Virus record (IMG/VR): IMGVR_UViG_3300049846_001597
Location: 1 to 64,000 of that record
Length of the DNA: 64,000 nt
Direction: 5' to 3' (one strand)
From: a virus
Part shown: piece after piece, positions 30,248-38,387 of the stretch
Layout: each line of letters starts with the position of its first letter
How positions within the stretch are numbered: position 1 is the stretch's first letter
The notes under the pieces: model-generated
Seen by the model: the letters and a program-made list of their open reading frames with translations, nothing else
Told to the model about the DNA's origin: nothing
Databases searched by the model: none
Made by a program: the position numbers and the translations under genes

Positions 30248-31263
30248 CAGCTGTTTCGCTTGTAACCGATGAGCGCAAGCTTGACGCCGGTTGCGCCAGA
30301 GGTGCCGACTTGATCGAAATCCACGGTGATGAGCGAGTCATCCGTCACCGACACAACTGAGCTGGTGAGCACCGCTGCGGTCGCCGCTGTGGTTGACGTG
30401 GTTTCGTTGTTGTCAATTGTGAGCCGGGTGGAGAATACGGATGCAGAAGCGATATTGACGTCAAAGGTCAGGATGGAGCCGCCCGGCTGCGCTGTCGTCA
30501 GCGAGCCGCGCACTTCGGTCAACTCAAACGCGCACGGCGCGCGGGTGGTGATCTTGGCGTTGCCGCTGGTGATGGCGGTGCTCTCGTCGCCGATGCCCAT
30601 CTGATAGATGAAGCTCTCGAAAATCGCCTTGCCGGTGGCGGTCATGCCGCCGATCAAACGGGTGACGCCGCCGCCTTCGCCGATGAAACGCAGGATCATG
30701 CCCGCTTGCGTGGTGATGTTTGCGCCGCCGAGGAGGAGGTTAGCGGAATGTGCTATCGTCAGGACGCCATCGAACACCACGATGCGCTCTGCGCCTTGCG
30801 CCAACGTGATGGTGGAAATGTTTGTCGTGCCGGTGATGTGCAAGAAGTTGCCGGTGGCGGCGTCGAGATCGATAGCGGACGCGGACGCGATAGCTGCGCC
30901 TTCCGCCCAGCGCAGCGGCCCCGTCATCGCGCCGCCCGCTTTTTGCAAGTACCCCGAGAGGTCGCTGGCGACGAGGAAGCCCGCAGCTTTGTAGATTGGA
31001 TTGATGGTGACGATGGTTGAGCCGCCAGAATCCTTCAACACCGCCTTGTAGTCGAGGTCGTCTTTGAAGAAGGCTTTCGGAAAACGCCCGGCGCTGTTGG
31101 CGGTCAACACGCCTGCGGTTGAGGCGGGCGTCACCCAATCAATGTCGGTGTAGACCTCTTGCAGCACATCGGCGAGCGAATAGAAGGTGAGGGTGCAGCC
31201 GCTCTCCACTTCGCTGGAGGCGTCAATAACGGAGGCGAGGGCGTCGGCGACCGGACGATGCAT
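30247..31263 (-). CDS. Tail fibre protein
   Basis: 338 residues. The N-terminus LTFYSLADVLQEVYTDIDWV resembles fibre-attachment domains. The middle has GAMTGPLRWAEGAAIASASAIDL, HITGTTNISTITLAQGAERI and VVFDGVLTIAHSANLLLGG, a repeat-like motif I recognise from many phage tail fibres, and the C-terminus is beta-rich. It probably binds the host receptor. The ribosome binding site is weak, so the start is uncertain. Confidence 0.75.
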   Translation of the reverse strand: MHRPVADALASVIDASSEVESGCTLTFYSLADVLQEVYTDIDWVTPASTAGVLTANSAGRFPKAFFKDDLDYKAVLKDSGGSTIVTINPIYKAAGFLVASDLSGYLQKAGGAMTGPLRWAEGAAIASASAIDLDAATGNFLHITGTTNISTITLAQGAERIVVFDGVLTIAHSANLLLGGANITTQAGMILRFIGEGGGVTRLIGGMTATGKAIFESFIYQMGIGDESTAITSGNAKITTRAPCAFELTEVRGSLTTAQPGGSILTFDVNIASASVFSTRLTIDNNETTSTTAATAAVLTSSVVSVTDDSLITVDFDQVGTSGATGVKLALIGYKRNS

Positions 31264-31277
31264 GCCCAGATTATCGG

Positions 31278-32333
31278 CTACGCCGCCTCATCGCGGCCTT
31301 CCGCCGCCAGAGCCGCTTGCAGCGCCGCCAGGAGGCCAAGCAGCGGGCCTTTGCCACGGATCATCTCGCTCAGAGCTTGCTCGAAAGATTGGCCGCGCTG
31401 CTCAGCCGTTTCGCGAATGCGATCCACAAGATGCTTCAAGAACGGGTCTGCGCCAGATTGGACGCCCGTGATGTCGCCGCCGCCAACCCATGCTGCGGCC
31501 TGCGCCTGGGGGCCGGTGAGGCCGCGCTCTTTGCCGAGTGACTTGTAGTAATCGGCAAGCGCGCCATACTCGCTGTCTAAGCCTTTGCCGCCCCACCATG
31601 ACGGCTGCTCTAGCGCCTCATCTATGTCGATGAGGCCCATGTGGTAAGCTTGGCGCGGATTGAATTGCTCGCCCTCAAACGTCACCGGATTTTTGCCGTT
31701 CTTCAAAAAACGCGGGTCGGCAGAAAAGATCGACGGCAGCGCCAGCGCGTGACTGTCTATGGTCACTGGTTCATGGTTGCCTGCAAGGTTCTCAGCGTAG
31801 CTTGCGGTCTTCGGTCCAGTGATCGGAGAGAAGCCGCCATCGTCCATGCGGTCCATCAGTTGCCGGTGGACGCCGCCTGCAAAGTGACCGTAGCCTTCAG
31901 GCGGGACCGGGCGCGACTCACCTGCGCGATCTGCGCCATAAAACAGTGAGGCGCGTTTGATCTGAGTCGCTACATCAGAGCGCGGACTGGTGGCGGCGTT
32001 GAAGTCGATAAAGCGCCGAAACGCCGTTTGTCCTTCCTCGGGGCCAAGCTCAGCGATGAACGCTGCTAGAAGCGGGCGCGTGTCGTACCATTGATCTGCG
32101 CCCATCTCGACGCCGCGATCAATAGTGTCGAGCATGCGGGAGCGAACGTTTGAATTGTTGATGAGGTCGAGCATGCGATCCGGCACGCGGCGCGGACTCG
32201 CATAAGCCAGCGCCTTTTGTTCGCCGAAGGCTTGGCCGGTGAGATTGTCGAGCAGCGCCGTGTCGGCGCCGCCATACTCAATAGCCTCACGCAACGCGGC
32301 TACGAGGCGCGGGAGGGAGGGGGCTTTAGGCAT
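31278..32333 (-). CDS. Probable virion cargo protein
   Basis: 351 residues from ATG 32333. It begins with SLPRLVAALREAIEYGG, the LRxAL-type N-terminal helix shared with eight other proteins here. The body (QWYDTRPLLAAFIAELGP, FIDFNAATSPRSDVATQIKR) is conserved-looking but unnamed to me. It overlaps the upstream stop by eight bases. A role as an internal or injected virion protein is inferred from the motif and location. Confidence 0.6.
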   Translation of the reverse strand: MPKAPSLPRLVAALREAIEYGGADTALLDNLTGQAFGEQKALAYASPRRVPDRMLDLINNSNVRSRMLDTIDRGVEMGADQWYDTRPLLAAFIAELGPEEGQTAFRRFIDFNAATSPRSDVATQIKRASLFYGADRAGESRPVPPEGYGHFAGGVHRQLMDRMDDGGFSPITGPKTASYAENLAGNHEPVTIDSHALALPSIFSADPRFLKNGKNPVTFEGEQFNPRQAYHMGLIDIDEALEQPSWWGGKGLDSEYGALADYYKSLGKERGLTGPQAQAAAWVGGGDITGVQSGADPFLKHLVDRIRETAEQRGQSFEQALSEMIRGKGPLLGLLAALQAALAAEGRDEAA

Positions 32334-33231
32334 CTTCGCTCGCTTTCGCGCCAACGCCTGCGCCCGCCAACGCGATCAGCAACATCGCGAGGCGCTTGCG
32401 CAATTCCTCAAGCGAGATTTTGCGACCGTCTACACCTTCGTTGTAAACCCATTCGGGCAGGAGGCCGACTTTCTGATCGGCATAAACCGTATCTTCCTGA
32501 CTGGCGGTGCGGTTCTTTGCGCCGAAGGGGCCGTAATTCACCCACGAGTTTTGCCCGCGCGTTTCAGCGGTCAGCGCAGGCAGCGCCATATCGGAGAACA
32601 TGCCGCGATGATGGCGGAAGGCGTTCTCTTCGCCGCCAGCGCGGAAAGTCGCGCCAATCGGCGCGTGACCGAAGGCGTCATGCACGGCGCGGAACGCATC
32701 GTTTCGGGTAAACGGCGCGCCGCCGAATGCGCGCCGCCCAAAACCGCGCACCGGCTCCAACAGCGGATTGAGCACCGCCTCATTGATCGAACCGAAACCG
32801 TCTTCGCTGGGAAAGACAGAAAGATGCTGGTTCTCGCGCAAATCCGCGAGCGCTGCTGCTGGCGTGTCGTAGGGGCTGCCGCCCTTCGGGATGAAGTCGA
32901 ATTTGTAACCTTTGTCGAGCAACAGATCGAGCTGATCCAAGGTTTCGTCGCCCATCGCGCCCCAGGAAGCGCGCACCAGCGGGTCGGATGGATCGTTGAC
33001 CATCGCGTCATAGGCGGCGGCGATGCGCGCGCCGCGTTCAGGATCAGCCGCAGCCCAATGCGTCGGGCGCTCGCCGCCGAGGCCCATGCCATCGGCGTAG
33101 CTGTCTGCAATCAAGCGTAGCCGTGCATTTGGACGCACATGCGTAGGCGAGCCAACGAGCGGCGCCTTGGCCGCCAGGACAGCTTCCAGCGCCGCCCTGA
33201 GGCTAGACCCGGAGGGACGCATACCAACCAC
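32326..33231 (-). CDS. Probable virion cargo protein with His-rich domain
   Basis: 301 residues. SGSSLRAALEAVLAAK at the start is the shared N-terminal helix. The centre has FRAVHDAFGHAPIGATFRAG followed by ENAFRHHRGMFSDMALPALT and RGQNSWVNYGP; I recognise this conserved histidine pattern from large phage polyvalent proteins, where a metal-dependent activity has been suspected. GTG 33231 (TAGTG overlap) or ATG 33222. Activity unknown. Confidence 0.62.
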   Translation of the reverse strand: MVGMRPSGSSLRAALEAVLAAKAPLVGSPTHVRPNARLRLIADSYADGMGLGGERPTHWAAADPERGARIAAAYDAMVNDPSDPLVRASWGAMGDETLDQLDLLLDKGYKFDFIPKGGSPYDTPAAALADLRENQHLSVFPSEDGFGSINEAVLNPLLEPVRGFGRRAFGGAPFTRNDAFRAVHDAFGHAPIGATFRAGGEENAFRHHRGMFSDMALPALTAETRGQNSWVNYGPFGAKNRTASQEDTVYADQKVGLLPEWVYNEGVDGRKISLEELRKRLAMLLIALAGAGVGAKASEDA

Positions 33232-34274
33232 TAGGTCGCCTCGCTTTCCATCTCACGCTGAAGCGCTTGGCGCACTGCGCCCATCGAGAGGCCGAGGCCG
33301 CCCATAGCGGTGGCGATCTTGAAGAAATTGGCGAGACGCTGCACCTCGCTATTGTTGCGGCGGTCGCGATACTTGCCCCACAAGCCCTCGCCGCGCACCA
33401 GCGTCTTGGCGAGCGGCGTATCGAGTGCGGAGAAGGGGGCGGGGCCAGAGCGAATGTCGGCCAGCGACTTATAGGCGTTTTTCTCGGCCCAACGCGCCAG
33501 CGCCTCGCCAAGCTCGCGCTTGTAGACGCTCAACGCGGCGTGATCGCGGATAACTTCTGGGTTGCTGAGGGCGTAGTCGTAATACTGACGCATCTCAACC
33601 ATCGCCGCTTTATTGGCGGGCGTCGGGTCGCTCCAGTAGGCTTCCTCGGCGTCGGCAAGCATCCGCTTCAGCGCGGGCATCTTGTCGTCCACCGACTCGG
33701 TGACGATGCGGGAAGCGCGAGCGCTATCGATGGAGGTTCCCCACGGAACGCCTTTGCGATTGTACGCGACGGCGTGCTGGGCCTCATGCGCAAGCTGATA
33801 AGGCACTTGTTCGCCGGGCTCCAAGCGCGCACGCTCGGTGCCAAGGCGAATGTTGATGTCACCATTGTCGTACACCTCGGCTACGCCGCCGCCGCGTTGC
33901 TCTGGATCGAGAATGAGCTGAATGCGGTCCCGTAAGCTCTTAGGCAGCGGCGCGCCCGTCACAAACGCATCGAGGTCGCCTGCATTGAAGCCTGCGAGAT
34001 CGGCCTCCGACATATCGGTTGTCATCCGCGCATCGGCCCACGAGCGCGGGCCTAGCCAGACGCCGGTATTGTCGAGGTCGGGCGACAGCGTGAGGCCGGT
34101 TTCATCCCAGACGCGATCTTGGTCCCAGCCGCTTTCCAGCATGCTTTGCGCCCGCTGGGCGGCGCGCGAACGCGGGCTCACCGGATAAAGCATGCCTGCG
34201 GCGTTGGGATCGACCGTGGTCGCCTCCAACAGCGCACGCAGGGCGCTCATAAGCGGACGAGGGGCGGCGGCCAC
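33231..34274 (-). CDS. Virion cargo protein with HExxH metallopeptidase motif
   Basis: 347 residues. PLMSALRALLEATT is the shared N-terminal helix. YQLAHEAQHAVAYNRKG near residue 160 contains HEAQH, the HExxH zinc motif of metallopeptidases, in the context seen in phage polyvalent proteins. GTG 34274 directly follows the upstream TAA with GGAGG at seven bases. It could cleave a virion or host protein; a non-catalytic role is possible. Confidence 0.68.
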   Translation of the reverse strand: MAAAPRPLMSALRALLEATTVDPNAAGMLYPVSPRSRAAQRAQSMLESGWDQDRVWDETGLTLSPDLDNTGVWLGPRSWADARMTTDMSEADLAGFNAGDLDAFVTGAPLPKSLRDRIQLILDPEQRGGGVAEVYDNGDINIRLGTERARLEPGEQVPYQLAHEAQHAVAYNRKGVPWGTSIDSARASRIVTESVDDKMPALKRMLADAEEAYWSDPTPANKAAMVEMRQYYDYALSNPEVIRDHAALSVYKRELGEALARWAEKNAYKSLADIRSGPAPFSALDTPLAKTLVRGEGLWGKYRDRRNNSEVQRLANFFKIATAMGGLGLSMGAVRQALQREMESEAT

Positions 34275-34784
34275 TTACGCGCCTCCAGTTGGCGGCGCAG
34301 GCTCGACATAGAGCGCGCCAATGACCCTGCGCCCGGCTGCTGTAACCACCGATACATCGGTCGAGGCGAGGTAGGTCTGCGACCCGCCCGCGTTCCCGGC
34401 GTCGTCGTAATAGACGTAATAGGTCTGGCCTCGGGTCACGCCGGTCACACTCCCAGCCGCCAGTGTAGCAGCGGCGGTCGAGCGGGTGTGCTCGGCCACG
34501 GTGATGGTGGCGGAGCTGGCGGAGGTGGCCTCGTAATCCAAAATCTGGCTCTCAGCCGGGGTGTGATAGTAGCCGGTGGTCATGCCAAACATCGCCGCGC
34601 GCAGCATCGCTTCCGCTTCAAACGCAGTCGCGCGCGCTTCGCGCACATGATCTTCGCGCTGGCCGCCGAGGCGGCGGATGATGTCTGTAAACAGACGCAC
34701 GACATGGCGCTCAAATTTGCCGCCTCTATCCACCACGCGAATAGCGGCGTTCGGGATGTCGAGGTTGATGAGGGGGTTACTCAC
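34275..34784 (-). CDS. Putative tail or virion protein
   Basis: 169 residues from GTG 34784. The N-terminal half is helical (VRLFTDIIRRLGGQREDHVR), the C-terminal half beta-rich with a fibronectin-like flavour (QTYYVYYDDAGNAGGSQTYL). It overlaps the preceding 56-residue gene by eight bases. Probably structural; not recognised. Confidence 0.6.
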   Translation of the reverse strand: MSNPLINLDIPNAAIRVVDRGGKFERHVVRLFTDIIRRLGGQREDHVREARATAFEAEAMLRAAMFGMTTGYYHTPAESQILDYEATSASSATITVAEHTRSTAAATLAAGSVTGVTRGQTYYVYYDDAGNAGGSQTYLASTDVSVVTAAGRRVIGALYVEPAPPTGGA

Positions 34785-34947
34785 TGGCGCGCTCGGCAGC
34801 ATAGGCGGCGAGGCCTGCGGGTGCGCCAGCGGAAATCAGGCTCGCAAGATCAAAAACTCTCTCTACGCCGCGCGGCAACGGCACTTCGGGCGCAAGCCGC
34901 CCAAGCATATCGCGCAAGGCGACGCGGAGGAGATCACTGCGGCTCAT
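34777..34947 (-). CDS. Small protein with the shared N-terminal helix (56 aa)
   Basis: ATG 34947 overlaps the stop of the ADP-ribosyltransferase-like gene (TAATG). The 56 residues begin MSRSDLLRVALRDMLGRLAP and end in an Ala-rich helix. It is essentially the cargo motif with a short tail, which makes it useful for testing that motif. Confidence 0.62.
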   Translation of the reverse strand: MSRSDLLRVALRDMLGRLAPEVPLPRGVERVFDLASLISAGAPAGLAAYAAERASE

Positions 34948-35567
34948 TAGTAACGAAACGCTCCGAACTTAGCGGGTTTAAGCTTCACTGTTTTCGCCGC
35001 GCGCGGCTGCTTTAGAAGCGCGCGCTCGGTGCGCGCCTGCTCAATCGTTGTCTCCATCACGCCAGATGGCTCGCGTGTGTGGCTGCGCAAAATCTCTACG
35101 CTGTCAGCGACACGATCAGGAAACACGACCCTGTGGGTGGCGCGGTTTCGCGACACAAGCGGGTCATCGAGGATATTGACGAAATCGACGCCATCGTACC
35201 CCTCGCGGCGGGCGGCGGATGTTTCTCTCAACATCCAGTCGCGCTGCTTGCCGAGGCTGCCGCGCTGCTTTTCCAGCGCCGGAACATCTACTGCTTTGAA
35301 CCGGCCACGGATGCGCGCCTCGATCACGCGCCCATCGTTTTTATCGCGCGGCGTGTCGCTGTATTTGAGCGCCAAGCGACGGAAGTTGTCGCCTTGCTGA
35401 CGCGAATTGGTGAAGAAGACGCCAGCAACAGACCCCGTTCCCATGCGCTTGTCAGCGAGGTTGGGGTCGAAGCTAGTGAACTCCGTATCGCCCGTGCCGT
35501 GATACCACGGGCCGCCATCATCAAGCGCGTCAGCCAGTGCGCGGCGCAGGGGGGCGCTGTCGCTCAT
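34947..35567 (-). CDS. ADP-ribosyltransferase-like protein (ART-PolyVal type)
   Basis: 206 residues. PLRRALADALDDGG is the shared N-terminal helix. PWYHGTGDTEFTSFDPNLAD followed by GVFFTNSRQQGDNFRRLA and EGYDGVDFVNILDD fit the ADP-ribosyltransferase family of phage polyvalent proteins (YHGT substrate loop, a strand with F-F-T, later GxDG region). Such enzymes modify host or phage proteins with NAD+. Carried next to ejection proteins, it is a candidate injected effector. ATGA overlap with gp10. Confidence 0.75.
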   Translation of the reverse strand: MSDSAPLRRALADALDDGGPWYHGTGDTEFTSFDPNLADKRMGTGSVAGVFFTNSRQQGDNFRRLALKYSDTPRDKNDGRVIEARIRGRFKAVDVPALEKQRGSLGKQRDWMLRETSAARREGYDGVDFVNILDDPLVSRNRATHRVVFPDRVADSVEILRSHTREPSGVMETTIEQARTERALLKQPRAAKTVKLKPAKFGAFRY

Positions 35568-37018
35568 GTCGGGTCTTCGTTGATCCAGACGCCAGAGAAG
35601 GCGAAGTTGATGGGGTCGGTGATGCGGATTTTGAGAATGACGCCATCTGCGGCGCGCGCCATACCCATACGCCAGAGCGTCGGACGCTCATCAAAAGCCC
35701 CGCGCTTGCCGAGCTGCACACGCCGCTCGACCCCGCGTTCGGAGAGACTGTCACGCGAGCCGCCATCAGTGTAGAACGTGAGGGTCGCCACCGGATCGTA
35801 GCCGCGCTGGCTCTCCGCCAGAGGCACATCCGTGCATTTCAAGTCGAGCGTGACGGAGTTAATGATGGTGCGCGCAGCCACCGGCACATGCAACGTCACA
35901 ATGCGCTCGTGCGGGTCGCCATCGTCGCTATAGACGTTTTCTTCCCAGCTCCACACCACGTCGCTCTCATCGGAGGCGACAACGTGTTTTCCAGCGGCGT
36001 GGAAGAACGTGTAATAGGTCGGCGCATAGCGCATAGCGACGCCTGGGTCGCTCCAGCTGGTGCGCTCGCTCCACGTTTGCGTCAGCGTGTCGTAAGCATA
36101 AGCTTTGCCAATCGGGAAGCGCAGCACCCAGGTAAGGTGCGAGCCTTGTGCGTAAGCAAAACACTGCAGCGCCTGCGCTTCGGTGTCGGAGAGGGCGGCC
36201 AGCGCCATTTCGATCTCGCGGTTCGACACGCGCACAGGGGTGTAGCCATTGAGCATGTAGACGACACGATCATCGGCCACCCACATAGCGGAGCTGTCGA
36301 GCTTAGCAATGGCGTCGCGACCGACGATGCCGCGATCTATGACGATGGTGAGGATGTCGAAGGCGTCGGCGTCGTCGCCGCCCATAGCGCGCCAGACTTG
36401 AGTGGAGTTTGCGCCAAAGTGCCAGAGATCGCCGCCGATCACGATCTGGCTGCGGATTTCATCCGGTAGACGAGCTGATGAGGCAAACCCTGACGGGGGC
36501 CAATCAAGCGGGTTACCGACGCTTGACCAATCGAACTGATCTGATCCTTCGGCGTTGGTGATTGCGCGATCCGCGAGCGACGCAAGTGTGTAAGCATTGA
36601 GTGGGAAGTCTTCGTCGGTGCAAATTGAGAGGTCGGTCCCGTCATATTTGTAGAGGGAGCCGCCCGCGAGCAGCACCAAGTTGGCGCCGACGCTATCAAA
36701 CAACACCGTGCCGGTTGCGCCCTGAATGGGGCCAAGCGCGGTCGCCGTCCAGCTGCTGGTGACGCGATAGAGTTGTGAGCCAGCCGCAACGAAGAGGTCG
36801 CCGTCGAGTACGCCAGGACGCGAGAAGACGCCGCGCACGAGGTCGCCCGCAGAGGGCGTCACCCGCTCTTGGCGGCCCATGCACGGCGCGATCAGATATT
36901 TGCTGCGCTTGGCGTTGCCGAGCGGCTGCGGCTCGACAACGCAGTTGCGCAGCACCAAAGGCGTACAACCCTTCGTGCTGCGGTCGTCAGAAGAGGGGGC
37001 GACCGGAAAAAATGGCAC
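35564..37018 (-). CDS. P22 gp10-like packaged-DNA stabilisation protein
   Basis: 484 residues, close to P22 gp10 in length. GVFSRPGVLDGDLFVAAGSQ, YRVTSSWTATALGPIQG and WVADDRVVYMLNGYTPVRVS fit the gp10 beta-propeller family that forms part of the tail hub and closes the portal channel. GTG 37018 is the apparent start. It belongs with gp4-like (44352) and the ejection proteins between them. Confidence 0.82.
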   Translation of the reverse strand: MPFFPVAPSSDDRSTKGCTPLVLRNCVVEPQPLGNAKRSKYLIAPCMGRQERVTPSAGDLVRGVFSRPGVLDGDLFVAAGSQLYRVTSSWTATALGPIQGATGTVLFDSVGANLVLLAGGSLYKYDGTDLSICTDEDFPLNAYTLASLADRAITNAEGSDQFDWSSVGNPLDWPPSGFASSARLPDEIRSQIVIGGDLWHFGANSTQVWRAMGGDDADAFDILTIVIDRGIVGRDAIAKLDSSAMWVADDRVVYMLNGYTPVRVSNREIEMALAALSDTEAQALQCFAYAQGSHLTWVLRFPIGKAYAYDTLTQTWSERTSWSDPGVAMRYAPTYYTFFHAAGKHVVASDESDVVWSWEENVYSDDGDPHERIVTLHVPVAARTIINSVTLDLKCTDVPLAESQRGYDPVATLTFYTDGGSRDSLSERGVERRVQLGKRGAFDERPTLWRMGMARAADGVILKIRITDPINFAFSGVWINEDPT

Positions 37019-37024
37019 GGCTTA

Positions 37025-37123
37025 TTATGCCGGAGCGCTGCATAGTGCGATGATGAGCGCCAGACCGGCGAGCATCAGCCACTTCCACGGAACCAGCTGA
37101 TGCCACGGATACCTAGTACCCAT
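37025..37123 (-). CDS. Very small membrane protein (32 aa)
   Basis: ATG 37123 lies inside the end of the upstream ejection-protein gene. The 32 residues are MGTRYPWHQLVPWKWLMLAG followed by LALIIALCSAPA, a single transmembrane helix. It ends at TAA 37025 just before the gp10 start. The ribosome binding site is weak. Function unknown. Confidence 0.5.
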   Translation of the reverse strand: MGTRYPWHQLVPWKWLMLAGLALIIALCSAPA

Positions 37124-38387
37124 AAGCATCCATCAGCTCACGCTCGTAGTCGTTTTCGCGGCGTGCAAGAATTGGGGTGTCACCGAAGAAAGCAGCGTTG
37201 CTGAAGCCTTCGCCCACGGCTTCGGGACCGGCGCGACCGAGGCGGCCAGTCTCGCGATGCGAGAGGAGGCGAATAAGCTCCTGCGTGAGCTTGGAATTGG
37301 CTGGCGCATTAAGCGCGTCGAGGACACCTTGGTTTTCGGCGACATCAATGCTCGTGAGCGGACGGAAGTTGCCGCGTCCGCGCCGAATGATGTTTGAGGC
37401 AGCCGAACCGTAATTGTGCATCAGCACGTCGCGCACCAATTCGAGATTGTTGTCGCCGGTTGTGTTGCGCAGCCGCGCCGCCTGCGCCGCGCCTTGTGGC
37501 AAGTCGCCGCCAGCCGCCTGCCATTGCGCGCGATAAGACGGCGGCGCATTGGGCATTTCGAGCGCCTCTATCACGCGCGCGCCCTCAGGGGCGCGATTGA
37601 TGCGTTGTGCGACGCCAGCGATGTCGTCGCCTGCCGCGCCCATTGCGCGGTCCAGTGCATTGACGGTGTGACCGTTCACGCGCGGCGCGCCGGGCGTACG
37701 ACCAAGCCCTATTTTCATGCCGATAGCGTGAGCCGGAATGCGCGCTAGTGCGTTGATGGCGGGGCCGAGCAACGCAGCGCTCCCGCCTGAAAACGCTGCG
37801 TTGAGCGGCATATTGGCGAGCCTATTATCGAAGCCTCGCTGACCCGGCAGCATGCCGCCTTCGGCGGAGCCGTAGCCATAAAGTGCGCCCATTGGCGCGC
37901 CAACCAACCCCGCCGTCAACGCTTGCCGACGCCAGCCCGCGAACCCACGTTGCGCGCCGCGCGACAGAAAGTTGGCAATTGGGCGACCTAGCCGCCCAGC
38001 TTGCGCCGCGCGCCCTAACGCTGCGCCAGGAAACACAAAGCTTCCCGCTGCGCCAATAAAGGCGCCAGCGTTCGTCCACCCCTCTCGTGTTGCGCGGTAG
38101 TGAGCAAGATCATTGCGCGCGCGACGGACGCCATCGCGGAAACCGCTTTGGAAGTCGCCGCCAGACGCCATCGAGAGGAGGCCATTAAGTCCGCCCATAG
38201 CTTCGTCGCCTAAACCGAAGCTAAAGGCATCCATCGCGCCAGCGCGAACAGCGTGCGCGCGATCAACCCATTCGGAGCGACGGGGGGTAGGTGGGCCGCC
38301 GTCATCAAGCCACTGCGTTTGCGCAGGTCCGCGCGCTGGCGGCGCAACCTGCGGTGGCTGCTGTTGATCCAACCATTCCGTTGTCAT
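37113..38387 (-). CDS. Ejection (internal virion) protein with WLD repeats
   Basis: 424 residues. The first 45 contain TEWLDQQ, TQWLDDG and SEWVDRA: three spaced [TS]-[EQ]-W-[LV]-D motifs. Then come glycine/alanine-rich hydrophobic segments (GWTNAGAFIGAAGSFVFPGA, SAEGGMLPGQRGF), as in DNA ejection proteins that insert in membranes. ATG overlaps the upstream TGA. Position between gp4-like and gp10-like genes supports an ejection role. Confidence 0.7.
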   Translation of the reverse strand: MTTEWLDQQQPPQVAPPARGPAQTQWLDDGGPPTPRRSEWVDRAHAVRAGAMDAFSFGLGDEAMGGLNGLLSMASGGDFQSGFRDGVRRARNDLAHYRATREGWTNAGAFIGAAGSFVFPGAALGRAAQAGRLGRPIANFLSRGAQRGFAGWRRQALTAGLVGAPMGALYGYGSAEGGMLPGQRGFDNRLANMPLNAAFSGGSAALLGPAINALARIPAHAIGMKIGLGRTPGAPRVNGHTVNALDRAMGAAGDDIAGVAQRINRAPEGARVIEALEMPNAPPSYRAQWQAAGGDLPQGAAQAARLRNTTGDNNLELVRDVLMHNYGSAASNIIRRGRGNFRPLTSIDVAENQGVLDALNAPANSKLTQELIRLLSHRETGRLGRAGPEAVGEGFSNAAFFGDTPILARRENDYERELMDAYGY

